Shown: positions 1 to 7,922 of the stretch, in pieces
Layout of the letters: each line of letters opens with the position of its first letter
How positions within the stretch are numbered: position 1 is the stretch's first letter
From: Bacteroidales bacterium
GTDB taxonomy: Bacteria; Bacteroidota; Bacteroidia; Bacteroidales; WCHB1-69
NCBI GenBank assembly: GCA_017394765.1
Contig: JAFPXF010000031.1
Span: forward strand, 1 to 64,000
Length of the DNA stretch: 64,000 bases
Reading direction: 5' to 3'
Notes under the pieces: model-generated
What the model saw: only the letters and a program-made list of their open reading frames with translations
What the model was told of the DNA's origin: nothing
The model's database searches: none
Position numbers and translations under genes: made by a program

Positions 1-19
1 CATTGTGACTTTATTTTTG

Positions 20-92
20 TGGCCCCACATTGCGCTTCGCTTATGTGGGGTTATTAGCGCTTCGCGCGTTTTGCCTCTCCGAGGCTGCTCAA
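20..92. repeat. Multi-stem intergenic repeat, copy 1
   Basis: Three successive hairpins lie just past the pstB stop codon. Stem 1 is CCCCACAT (23-30) with ATGTGGGG (43-50). Stem 2 is a GCGC-TTC-GCGC triloop (57-67). Stem 3 is GCCTC-TCC-GAGGC (73-85), followed by TGCTCAA. The same order of stems returns at 2744-2793 and, without stem 2, at 60150-60196, with base pairs changed on both sides. No T-run follows on the minus strand, so this is not a typical intrinsic terminator. Bases 1-111 hold no gene. Confidence 0.6.
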
Positions 93-111
93 GGATTTAT
101 GTTTATTATAA

Positions 112-858
112 CTAACTGAAAGCGCCGTTGAGGTATTTCTGCGTAAGTTCGTGCTGGGGATTGTGGAAAACTTGGTCGGCGGAACCTTGTTCTACGATTT
201 CGCCAAGGTACATAAAGACAACGTGGTCAGCGATGCGGAGAGCCTGTCGCAAGGTGTGGGTAACCATGATGATGGAATATTGCTCTTTAAGCTTCACGAA
301 GAGATCTTCCACCGTTTTGGCGGAGATTGGGTCGAGCGCACTGGTAGCCTCATCGGCAAGGATGTAGTCGGGCTCCACAGCAAGAGATCGGGCGAGGCAG
401 AGCCGCTGTTGCTGCCCAATGGAGAGGCGGGCGGCAGGTGCGTGAAGACGGTCCTTCACCTCATCCCACAACCCCACTCCGCGCAGGTTCTCCTCCACCC
501 TACGATGCAGTTCTTTGCCTTTGCATAGATTGTTGATGCGACACCCATAGGCCACGTTGTTGAAAATGGACATGGGCAGCGGACATGGGCGTTGGCTCAC
601 CAGCCCGATCCGACGGCGCAACTCGGTGATCTCTGCACCGCTGCGGATGATGTCCTGCCCGTCGACTAGCACCTGCCCGGCAAGCCGCACCCCTTCCGTG
701 GAGTCTATCAGGCGGTTGAGTGTTCGCAACAGAGTGGTCTTGCCGCACCCTGACGGCCCAATAATGCAGGTGATCTGCCGCTCGGGCAACGTGACATTCA
801 CGTCCTTCAATATGTGGGCATCCTTGATATGGATGTTGAGATTTTTGACTTCTATCAT
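112..858 (-). CDS. pstB: Phosphate ABC transporter ATP-binding protein PstB
   Basis: This is the cytoplasmic ATPase of the high-affinity PstSCAB phosphate importer, which powers inorganic phosphate uptake through PstC and PstA. At 248 residues it is about normal length. The Walker A motif GPSGCGKTT is at residues 34-42, the ABC signature LSIGQQQ at 145-151 and the Walker B motif YILADEATSALD at 165-176, followed by the switch histidine in MVTHT. It is the last gene of the porin-pstS-pstC-pstA-pstB run. phoU, which often follows pstB, is not present before the window edge 111 bases away. The alternative would be another phosphate-type ABC ATPase, but the neighbours settle the call. Confidence 0.95.
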   Translation of the reverse strand: MIEVKNLNIHIKDAHILKDVNVTLPERQITCIIGPSGCGKTTLLRTLNRLIDSTEGVRLAGQVLVDGQDIIRSGAEITELRRRIGLVSQRPCPLPMSIFNNVAYGCRINNLCKGKELHRRVEENLRGVGLWDEVKDRLHAPAARLSIGQQQRLCLARSLAVEPDYILADEATSALDPISAKTVEDLFVKLKEQYSIIMVTHTLRQALRIADHVVFMYLGEIVEQGSADQVFHNPQHELTQKYLNGAFS

Positions 859-911
859 TTTGTTGACTATAACTATGACTTTTGACTACTAAGTGATCAC
901 TGCTCACTCAT

Positions 912-1766
912 TCACACTTTATTCTTCGAAAACCTGTTAGTGATGAATCTACCTGCGATGCTGAGAACAAGGACGATGATGGTGAGGACGAGGGCTGCGG
1001 CGTAGGCACGGTCCTGAACCTCGGGGATGGGACTGCTGAGTTGGAAGAAGACTGCCAGAGGAAGCGTGGCGGCGGGTTGCGACAAGGAAGTGGGAATGCT
1101 GTCGGTATAACCAGCCGTGAACATCACAGCGGCGGCATCCCCAATGGCACGCCCAACGGAGAGCAACGTGGCAGTGGCAATGCCCGGTGCAATCTGCCGG
1201 AGGACAACCTTCAACGTCTCCCATCGTGTAGCTCCCAAGGAATAGGTTGCATCAAGAATGTCGCGAGGAAACTCGCGCGTAGCCTCATCCATGGTGCGGA
1301 TGAATATCGGAATGATGAGCAAGGTGATGACGATAATGCCGCCCAACAAGGAGGTGCGCAGTCCGAAAAAGATCATGATGGTGAATGCGAAAGCACCATA
1401 CACGATAGAGGGCACACCAAAGAGCACATCAAAGGCCATCCTTGCAGCGTAGGCCAGCTTAGATCCAGGCTTCAGATAGACGTTGAGATAGAAAACTACC
1501 GGAACGGAGACAAGCAGTCCCAACACCGTGGAGGCTCCTACGATGTAAAGCGAGCCCACAATAGCATTGAGGAAGCCGCCCTCCTTGCCGATGTAGAAGC
1601 CACCGCCAGGCAGACTGCTCACCATCTCCCAACTCATGGCCTTCCAGCCGTGCGAGAAGATGGTCCAGATAACACTGATAACCATGACGAAGACCACGGC
1701 CATCGACAGCCACATGAGGACTTGGGCAATTATCTCGCGAACTTTCTTTGTTGTTGATACTTTCAT
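912..1766 (-). CDS. pstA: Phosphate ABC transporter permease PstA
   Basis: PstA is an inner-membrane permease of the phosphate importer and forms the channel together with PstC. The 284-residue protein has about six hydrophobic segments. The binding-protein-dependent permease loop is visible as DILDATYSLGATRWETLKVVL, the EAA-type motif that contacts PstB. The N-terminal helix begins near residue 14 after a short basic stretch. It lies between pstC (33 bases upstream) and pstB (53 bases downstream) on the same strand, so one transcript is likely. PstA and PstC are related, and the order C-A-B is the usual one. Confidence 0.93.
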   Translation of the reverse strand: MKVSTTKKVREIIAQVLMWLSMAVVFVMVISVIWTIFSHGWKAMSWEMVSSLPGGGFYIGKEGGFLNAIVGSLYIVGASTVLGLLVSVPVVFYLNVYLKPGSKLAYAARMAFDVLFGVPSIVYGAFAFTIMIFFGLRTSLLGGIIVITLLIIPIFIRTMDEATREFPRDILDATYSLGATRWETLKVVLRQIAPGIATATLLSVGRAIGDAAAVMFTAGYTDSIPTSLSQPAATLPLAVFFQLSSPIPEVQDRAYAAALVLTIIVLVLSIAGRFITNRFSKNKV

Positions 1767-1799
1767 TAGAGAATGCTTATGCTTAATCGTTAATAATGG

Positions 1800-2696
1800 T
1801 TATTGGCCAAATCGTTTCTCCATTCGATAGAGGACGATACGGGACAACAGGTTAAAAATGAAAACGACGACGAAGAGGATAAGGGCAGCGAACATGAGAG
1901 CGGACTCATAGAGAGGCATAGAGAGCATCTCGCCGTAGTTGTTGGCGATGAGGGCGGGAATGGGATATCCGCTGTCAAAAGGACTCTTCGGGATGGTTAT
2001 CACGCAGCCGCAGACCATGAGTACGGCAATGGTTTCGCCCATGGCACGGGAGACGGCCAGCACGGTGGAAGCAAGGATACCAGGGAGCGTTTTGCGCACC
2101 ACAACCTTCTGACTGGTCTGCCAACGGGTGGCCCCCAACGCCAACGATGCTTCGCGCAGATCGCGAGGCACCATACTGAACACTTCAATGAAGAGGCTGA
2201 CTAACAATGGGATCACCATCACCCCAAGGACTATACCAGCGGCCAACATCGTGTAACCCGATGAATACTCCACAAAATGCGGTGCAAGCCTGTCTGAAAT
2301 GAGTGGCACGATGACCAAGGTACCCCAGATACCATAAACCACGGAAGGCAGTGCCGCCAAGATGTCTAATGCCGGAAATACAAACTTGCGTACCGCCGGA
2401 CGGGCATACTCGGTAAGATAGAAGGCTGTGAACAAGGATACAGGCAGTGCCAGCAGGATAGCAATAAAGGTCACCCAAAGCGTACCTGCGATGAACGGCA
2501 AGAAACCGAACTCCCCTTTGATGGGTTTCCATTCGCTGGAGGAGAGCAGGCTCCACAGCGACTTCCCCTCCAACACCGGCACCGACTTCAGATACAAGCC
2601 CACAAACATCACCACCACAAACAAAATGGAGAAGATGGTCAGGGCAAGCATGGTGGCGCCAGCGGTTTTGTCTTTGATGATTCTCGACTTATGCAT
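1800..2696 (-). CDS. pstC: Phosphate ABC transporter permease PstC
   Basis: PstC is the partner permease of PstA in the inner membrane. The 298-residue protein has a first transmembrane helix at about residues 15-35, then a periplasmic stretch (roughly 40-65) and five more hydrophobic segments. The EAA-type coupling loop reads DLREASLALGATRWQTSQKVV, closely matching that of PstA. The start ATG at 2696 is followed by a basic leader (MHKSRIIKDK) that fits the inside-positive rule. The 121-base gap before pstS holds the second copy of the multi-stem repeat, so the two genes may still be on one transcript with a structured spacer. Confidence 0.93.
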   Translation of the reverse strand: MHKSRIIKDKTAGATMLALTIFSILFVVVMFVGLYLKSVPVLEGKSLWSLLSSSEWKPIKGEFGFLPFIAGTLWVTFIAILLALPVSLFTAFYLTEYARPAVRKFVFPALDILAALPSVVYGIWGTLVIVPLISDRLAPHFVEYSSGYTMLAAGIVLGVMVIPLLVSLFIEVFSMVPRDLREASLALGATRWQTSQKVVVRKTLPGILASTVLAVSRAMGETIAVLMVCGCVITIPKSPFDSGYPIPALIANNYGEMLSMPLYESALMFAALILFVVVFIFNLLSRIVLYRMEKRFGQ

Positions 2697-2739
2697 AGTT
2701 TCTTTGCTCGATTTTTACACTATTCGTCATTGGTGCACC

Positions 2740-2797
2740 CCACCTCGCTTGTATGAGGTCTTTTGCACTTCGTGCGCCTTGCCTCTTTGAGACTGCT
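2740..2797. repeat. Multi-stem intergenic repeat, copy 2
   Basis: This sits between pstS and pstC. Stem 1 is ACCTC (2744-2748) with GAGGT (2757-2761). Stem 2 is GCAC-TTC-GTGC (2767-2777). Stem 3 is CTC-TTT-GAG inside GCCTC/GAGAC (2783-2795), and TGCTCAA follows. Compared with copy 1, the third pair of stem 2 changes on both sides (G-C to A-T) while the TTC loop stays the same, which supports a real folded element. Confidence 0.55.
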
Positions 2798-2817
2798 CAA
2801 AGAATACATATTTTAGA

Positions 2818-3786
2818 TTAATGGGCGGATTTCAGCTTGGAAAGGCCATTCTGGAGTTTTTCCTCACTGAGGCTGATGTAGCCAGCGGGGGCACACTCTT
2901 GCTGACCATCAGTAAGGATGTATTTCAAGAACGCCACGACAGCAGGGCTGGTGGGGACACCATTGCTCACGAGGTAGAGGTCGCGGGCAGGCGGCGAGGG
3001 GTACTTGTTCTGCGCTACGGCTTTCACAAAATCATCTTTGGTGTCGTAAAAGTATTCCTCAGCCGTGATGCTGCCATCGTTGTCCCGATCGATGGGGAAG
3101 ACAAAGAGGCCCGTGTTGGGCTTGCGGCTCTCTTCATCGTAAGCATATCCAATGTTGTTGAATCCAATGGCCAATTTGTCACGCTGCACAGCATTGGCTA
3201 GTCCTGGGTCTCCAAAGACAGCCGTACCCTGGAGGTCTTCCTGCTTCTTGCCCATCCACATCGCAAAGGTTTCGGCCGCACCGCAAGCATCAGAGCGCGT
3301 ATAGACGTGAATCGGAGTGTCGTCAGCAGTGCCGAGCAACTGCCCCCAAGTCTTGATCTCTCCAGAGATCCAAATCTTATAGGCTTCCTCCCTAGTGATA
3401 CCTTGCCGTTTCATGGCAGCCGCGTGCGGATTCTCAGTATTCACGGTGATGACCACTGCATCCTTGGTCACTGCGAAAGGCAATGCTCCCTTTTCCAATT
3501 CGGGAGGATATACTTCGCGGGAGACCATCCCGAGGTCAACCACGTTAGCCAAAACATCGGTCATGCCTTTGCCGGCACCTCCTGCGGAAATATCGATACG
3601 TACATCCGGATTTGCCTTCTGGAACTCTTCGACCCATTTCACGGCCAACGGATAGAGCGCAAAAGCCCCGGAAATGGAAATTTCACCTGTGAGTCCGCCA
3701 TGAGACTGCGGGTTCTGCTTCTTTCCACAGGATGCACACATCCCTAAGATGCAGATTGCTGATAAGATGGTAATTACTTTTTTCAT
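2818..3786 (-). CDS. pstS: Phosphate-binding lipoprotein PstS
   Basis: PstS is the periplasmic phosphate-binding component that delivers phosphate to PstC/PstA. The 322-residue protein starts with a lipoprotein signal ending in CASC, so Cys20 is the probable lipidation site. The mature part has the family features ISGAFALYPLAVKWVEEF, DISAGGAGKGMTDV and YTRSDACGAAETFAMW, the last being the phosphate-contacting loop with Arg-Ser-Asp. Its position directly before pstC, and downstream of a porin gene, supports the function. The gene is read after the porin across a 41-base gap. Confidence 0.93.
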   Translation of the reverse strand: MKKVITILSAICILGMCASCGKKQNPQSHGGLTGEISISGAFALYPLAVKWVEEFQKANPDVRIDISAGGAGKGMTDVLANVVDLGMVSREVYPPELEKGALPFAVTKDAVVITVNTENPHAAAMKRQGITREEAYKIWISGEIKTWGQLLGTADDTPIHVYTRSDACGAAETFAMWMGKKQEDLQGTAVFGDPGLANAVQRDKLAIGFNNIGYAYDEESRKPNTGLFVFPIDRDNDGSITAEEYFYDTKDDFVKAVAQNKYPSPPARDLYLVSNGVPTSPAVVAFLKYILTDGQQECAPAGYISLSEEKLQNGLSKLKSAH

Positions 3787-3827
3787 ATTGATAAATTATT
3801 AAAAACCAAAATCATACATTTTGAACA

Positions 3828-4970
3828 TCAAAACTTCACGGAAACCATGGCGGTCAGGGTATGCCCTAACTGATCCTTTTGGCATCGTTGCTTCAAAGTA
3901 TAGTTCAACTGCACTCGCACGTGACGCTCAGGCCACCAGTCAAGACCCGCAGAATAGTATAGGGAGGGCGTATTGAGGGCATCGCTTTGATCATAACGGT
4001 AATAGTCAAAACGCACCACGGGACGGAGCTTCTGCCGCAAGGGGATGTCCTTGCCCCACCCAAAGTCGAACCAATAGCCGGCAACAACGTAAAAGCCTTG
4101 GGTAAACGCAGGCTTCACGAACCAGCCATCATGGTCAGGTGATGGGCTCATAGAGGGCAAATCAGTCAATCCGGCAACGTACTCGCCACGCACCACCCAC
4201 TTTTTGTCATTGTATTCGGCGCCTGCAGCATAGCGATAACGCCGACCGTCCACGCCTGTGGAAGCACCATCATACATTATATTATATTTGCCCCAATAAC
4301 CGGAAGCGGAAAAGATCATGTTCTTCACAAACGGACTGAACTCTATCCTAGCGGATACATCCTTAGCCATGTTGTCGGTTTTCACGTTGATGCCGTTGCC
4401 ACCGAAGAGACCGACCCCGTACTTCAATATGGGGATCTTCTCACCTCGCACTTCCGCAGATGCCAACGTACCCGTGAGCATGAGTCCAATTTCACGACCG
4501 TTGGCATAGGAACTGATGCCCGTCACATCCTTATATCCAGACAAGGCACTGATAACCTGTGCGTTCTCAGTCAATTCAAGATCTAACGGGGAATACTTAT
4601 TCTCAATAGAAAAAGGAATTTTGAACTGCCCGACTTGCAGTTGGACATATTGACAAAAGTTCACCTTGACGAAAGCATCAATCAAGCGGGGATTGGGGGC
4701 GAAGTCGCTCTGCAACCGGAAGTCCACCCACTTGGAAAGGCTACCTTTAATATCCAGACGTGCGCGCCTGATCTGCATCACACTGCTTCTGACATCGCCG
4801 AGCTGATCATACGCATATTGCGCATCAACCCATCCACCAACGCTCACGTGCTCTTTCACTTGCTGCCATACGTCTTGGGATTTCTTTTTTTGGATGGTAT
4901 CTTGCGAAAAGCCTACCACCGAACCCAACCATAAGGTCTTCATTAAAAAAAACAAACTTTTATTTGCCAT
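3828..4970 (-). CDS. Outer-membrane porin of the OprO/OprP (phosphate-selective) type
   Basis: This is a predicted outer-membrane beta barrel for anion or phosphate diffusion, inferred from family likeness and its place at the head of the pst operon. It has 380 residues with a signal peptide, alternating polar/hydrophobic strands, many aromatic residues near strand ends, and a C-terminal phenylalanine (MVSVKF) typical of barrels. Segments such as RRARLDIKGSLSKWVDFRLQSDFA resemble the OprO/OprP family. The ATG at 4970 follows a -7 element at 5003-5010, which makes it the first gene of the operon. Substrate specificity cannot be proved from sequence alone. Confidence 0.82.
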   Translation of the reverse strand: MANKSLFFLMKTLWLGSVVGFSQDTIQKKKSQDVWQQVKEHVSVGGWVDAQYAYDQLGDVRSSVMQIRRARLDIKGSLSKWVDFRLQSDFAPNPRLIDAFVKVNFCQYVQLQVGQFKIPFSIENKYSPLDLELTENAQVISALSGYKDVTGISSYANGREIGLMLTGTLASAEVRGEKIPILKYGVGLFGGNGINVKTDNMAKDVSARIEFSPFVKNMIFSASGYWGKYNIMYDGASTGVDGRRYRYAAGAEYNDKKWVVRGEYVAGLTDLPSMSPSPDHDGWFVKPAFTQGFYVVAGYWFDFGWGKDIPLRQKLRPVVRFDYYRYDQSDALNTPSLYYSAGLDWWPERHVRVQLNYTLKQRCQKDQLGHTLTAMVSVKF

Positions 4971-5002
4971 ATACTCAAAAATACCTATTTTGAAAAAACG
5001 GG

Positions 5003-5010
5003 CAAAAATA
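5003..5010 (-). promoter_or_regulatory. Bacteroidetes -7 element of the porin-pst operon
   Basis: The minus strand reads TATTTTTG, matching TAnnTTTG, 32 bases before the porin start codon. Confidence 0.6.
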
Positions 5011-5030
5011 TTATTTCAACGCCAAAACAG

Positions 5031-5077
5031 TGTCATCATTCAGCTGTAATATGTCATAATATGTCAATATTTTGTCG
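5031..5077. promoter_or_regulatory. Pho-box-like direct repeats
   Basis: TGTCA-type units occur at 5031, 5045 (as TGTAA), 5052, 5062 and 5073 (as TGTCG). The last three are 10 and 11 bases apart, which puts them on the same helix face. The enterobacterial Pho box is built from CTGTCAT units with an 11-base period. The repeats lie just upstream of the -7 element of the pst operon, between it and the divergent araC-type gene, so a PhoB-like response regulator or that AraC protein could bind here. This is inference. Confidence 0.45.
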
Positions 5078-5128
5078 TAATTCAGTAAAATCGAGTAACA
5101 GATTTAGGATTTTATTATTTTCGCCGCC

Positions 5129-5668
5129 ATGAAAATTCTATACATCACGCTGTCGATTTTAGCTATCTCCAACATTATCACGTTGGTATTATTCATTCAC
5201 AGCCGTCACTCGTATCGAAAACTGATGCAGAAGAGTCTCCGCCAAGACGATGATGGTAATAATCTAGTCGAACGGATCGTCTTCGAAGCAACTGATTCCA
5301 TCGATGATCAAAGCGAAAAGCTGCTCCAGAAATTACAGACCGGCATGGAGCAGGACAAATTATACTTGAGACCGGGATTGAGCATTCAGGATTTGGCCAG
5401 AGAATTTGGGACAAACAAAACGACGCTTTCGCACGTCATCAACGCTTGTTTACATCAGAATTTTTCCACATTACTAAATAGTTACAGGATAAAAGAATCC
5501 TTAAATCTGCTTAGCGACCCCCAATATTTCCAGGAAAAGATGGAGGTGATTGGGGAAATGTGTGGCTATAGCAGCCGACAAGTTTTCCATAAAGCATTTA
5601 AGAAGGAGATGGGAATCACACCTAGCCATTTCCGTAATATCCAAAAGGCGACTATCCGGAAAAAGTAA
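5129..5668 (+). CDS. AraC-family transcriptional regulator with N-terminal membrane helix
   Basis: This is a DNA-binding regulator, 179 residues long. The N-terminus (about residues 1-24) is one hydrophobic helix followed by a basic stretch, so the protein is probably tethered to the inner membrane. A linker leads into an AraC-type double helix-turn-helix in the C-terminal half, with ISIQDLAREFGTNKTTLSHVIN-like and VIGEMCGYSSRQVFHKAFKKEMGITPSHFR-like segments typical of the fold. No ligand-binding domain is visible. It is divergent from the pst operon across 158 bases that contain the TGTCA repeats, which suggests but does not prove a role in phosphate control. Its downstream neighbour is convergent. 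Confidence 0.85.
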   Translation: MKILYITLSILAISNIITLVLFIHSRHSYRKLMQKSLRQDDDGNNLVERIVFEATDSIDDQSEKLLQKLQTGMEQDKLYLRPGLSIQDLAREFGTNKTTLSHVINACLHQNFSTLLNSYRIKESLNLLSDPQYFQEKMEVIGEMCGYSSRQVFHKAFKKEMGITPSHFRNIQKATIRKK

Positions 5669-5682
5669 AAATACAGCAGGAT

Positions 5683-7023
5683 CTATTTTCCAACTCCTCT
5701 CAAGTCCACAAACTTAACAGGTTTCCGCGCACTCGGCGGGAAGTTAATGCGCTGGACCTCCTCCACAGAGGCGATCTGCACGACCGGAGCCACACGCACG
5801 TGGGCCCGGAAACGGTTCTTCAACTCGTTGACGATCTCCTCAGGATGATTCTTGAACCGCGAATTCTGTTCCACGACTTCCGCATTCAGCCCGACCTTGA
5901 CCACCACTTCATCGGTACCTTGTTGCGAGTCTTGTACATAGATGACGTAGTTCTGCACAAACGGGGTGTTGTTCAGCACATCCATCATGGCCGGTGGATA
6001 AAGCGTGGTTCCCTTCAGCTTGATCATGTTGTTCTTGCGGCCCACCAACGGGGTGAGACGGTAACTGTTTCTGCCACAACGACATTGTTCGGTGATCTTC
6101 GCGCACATATCGCCCGTGCGGAAGCGCAGGAGCGGCATGCCCTCCACGCCGAGGGTCGTCACCACCACCTCGCCGGTCTCGCCGTCAGCCACCGGCAGGT
6201 TGTCCTCACCGATAATCTCCACGATGATGAGCTCAGGGTGCACATGACCGCCCACACCATACTCGCACTCGCTGAAGGTGGCGCCCATCTCCGTCGAGGA
6301 GTAGGTGGCGTAGAGTTCCACATCCCATTTCGACTTGATCTGCTCGCCCAAGAGGTTGAGCGAGAAGTCCTGATTGCGCAGGCTCTCCCCTATCCCGATG
6401 ATTTTGCGGATGCTGGAGTTTTGATAGTCAATACCATGATCCTCAGCGTATTGAATCAGCCGCGGAATGAACGAGGGCACGCACATGATGCTGTCGGGCT
6501 TGATGCGCTGAATGGTGTCCCACTGCAATTCGGGGATGCCGTTGCCCACACGGATGACGGAGGCGCCCAACTCGCGCAGCCCGAGAAAATAGGCCAGGCC
6601 GGCCATGAACCGCTTGTCGAGGGTGACCATCAGCTGGAGGATGTTGCCGGGTTTCAATCCAGCACATTCGAAGCTCTTCTTCTCATTGTAGGCCAACCGT
6701 TGGAGGTCCTTCTCGGTGCAGCAGAAGGTCACAGGGTCGCTGAGCGTGCCACTGGTGGTGATATAGTCGATCACCTTCTCTTTCGGCACACAGAGGAAGT
6801 CTTCGTTGAAGAGCTGGAGGTCTTTCTTCTCCGTGAAGGGAATGTTTACCAGATCCTCGATGGTGCGGATTTTCTCTATCCGGATGCGGTAGCGCTCGAA
6901 CATGCGCTGATAATAGCGGGAATGCCGGTTCAGGTAGAGCAACGCTTCGTGCATCTTCACCTCTTGGAACAGCTTGATCTCTTCCGGGGAGGCGAATTCT
7001 ATATCGTGGGGTTTGTCAATCAT
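5683..7023 (-). CDS. Phenylacetate-CoA-ligase-like adenylating enzyme
   Basis: This AMP-forming acyl-CoA/ACP ligase of the PaaK type is 446 residues long. The nucleotide-binding loop TTSGTLSDP is at residues 89-97 and the adenine motif YATYSSTEMG around 239-247, followed by GEVVVTTLGVEG and the hinge region LVGRKNN. A small Cys-rich patch (CRCG) is typical of PaaK-like enzymes. It is the last gene of the pigment cluster, where it may activate the aryl or acyl starter, as ApeH-like ligases are thought to do. An aromatic catabolic role is less likely because no other phenylacetate gene is nearby. The substrate is unknown. Confidence 0.82.
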   Translation of the reverse strand: MIDKPHDIEFASPEEIKLFQEVKMHEALLYLNRHSRYYQRMFERYRIRIEKIRTIEDLVNIPFTEKKDLQLFNEDFLCVPKEKVIDYITTSGTLSDPVTFCCTEKDLQRLAYNEKKSFECAGLKPGNILQLMVTLDKRFMAGLAYFLGLRELGASVIRVGNGIPELQWDTIQRIKPDSIMCVPSFIPRLIQYAEDHGIDYQNSSIRKIIGIGESLRNQDFSLNLLGEQIKSKWDVELYATYSSTEMGATFSECEYGVGGHVHPELIIVEIIGEDNLPVADGETGEVVVTTLGVEGMPLLRFRTGDMCAKITEQCRCGRNSYRLTPLVGRKNNMIKLKGTTLYPPAMMDVLNNTPFVQNYVIYVQDSQQGTDEVVVKVGLNAEVVEQNSRFKNHPEEIVNELKNRFRAHVRVAPVVQIASVEEVQRINFPPSARKPVKFVDLRGVGK

Positions 7024-7080
7024 AACATGTTGATAAAAAAAATTCGAAAAATTAACAATTATTACGAATGATCACAATGC

Positions 7081-7896
7081 CTATTGCCATTTCCATAGAG
7101 ACAATGTGCGTTGCAGCCAATTCAGAAACTCCGCAGGCCAGACCATACATCCTCTGCCCGCCATTTTCTCCTCATTCACCCCGAAACCATGGCCGCCGCT
7201 TTCCGGGCGTACAATATAGCAGGGCTTGTCATGGACTTTCAGCGAGTCGGCCATCATCGCGGCATTTTGCCAGTCCACCGTGGGGTCATCGTCGCAGCTG
7301 AGCAGGAAGACGGGGCAGCGCACCTTGTCGGCATGCAGCTCCATGGAGAGCGAGTCGCGCATGGCGAGGTCGTGCTGGCGGCGCTCACCGAGCAGACCGC
7401 GGCGGGAGCGTTTGTGGACGTATGGCTCGCGCATAGTCACCACAGGGTAGATGGCCGCCACGAAGTCGGGCGCGGTGCTGTCGGGCAGCAACTCCGCCCC
7501 GCTGAGCACCAGATGGCCGCCCGCGGAGAAACCCATTGCCCCGACGGTTGAGTAGCCTTTCGACTTAACGGTTTTTAACGCTTCACCCAAAGCATTCAAC
7601 TGACCCGGATATTGCGTGCAGCAGCTCCGGCGGACATGCGTAAACCACGACCACCAACCCGAGACAGGATACTCCAGCACGTATGCGGCATAGCCATACT
7701 GGTTGAGCCATTGGGCCACTTCGCTGCCTTCCCCCCTTTTCGCCAGCCAATAGTAGCTGCCGCCCGGACAAACCACTATCGCCGTTTTCGCAGGCTTTTC
7801 AGGAAGATATTCCACAAGCTTTTGTCCCACAGCACTCCCGTTCAACAGCAAGAAGATGGCGAGCGACAAAGTCTCTATAATGCGATACCGTTTCAT
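7081..7896 (-). CDS. Secreted alpha/beta-hydrolase (esterase/acetyl-xylan-esterase-like)
   Basis: This is a probable serine esterase of the alpha/beta-hydrolase fold. The oxyanion region VVCPGGSYYWLA, the nucleophile elbow GFSAGG, the acidic residue in CDDDPTVDW and the histidine in SGGHGFG form a plausible Ser-Asp-His triad. I chose the ATG at 7896 because it opens a good signal peptide (basic start, hydrophobic core, then SAVGQ). An ATG at 7929 overlaps the upstream stop codon and would add 11 residues, so translational coupling from there is possible. It lies between the FAD oxidoreductase and the ligase of the cluster, where it might cut or transfer an ester. Family members mostly act on carbohydrate esters, so the role here is open. 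Confidence 0.75.
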   Translation of the reverse strand: MKRYRIIETLSLAIFLLLNGSAVGQKLVEYLPEKPAKTAIVVCPGGSYYWLAKRGEGSEVAQWLNQYGYAAYVLEYPVSGWWSWFTHVRRSCCTQYPGQLNALGEALKTVKSKGYSTVGAMGFSAGGHLVLSGAELLPDSTAPDFVAAIYPVVTMREPYVHKRSRRGLLGERRQHDLAMRDSLSMELHADKVRCPVFLLSCDDDPTVDWQNAAMMADSLKVHDKPCYIVRPESGGHGFGVNEEKMAGRGCMVWPAEFLNWLQRTLSLWKWQ

Positions 7897-7922
7897 ATTT
7901 CGTACATTTTCCACTGACCAAT

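Noticed and set aside
20..92. Intrinsic terminator for pstB
   Set aside because: The hairpins are not followed by a T-run on the minus strand, and the same element sits inside the pst operon between pstS and pstC.
5800..7071. 423-codon open frame opposite to the PaaK-like gene
   Set aside because: No recognisable motif, and the minus-strand gene has all adenylation motifs.
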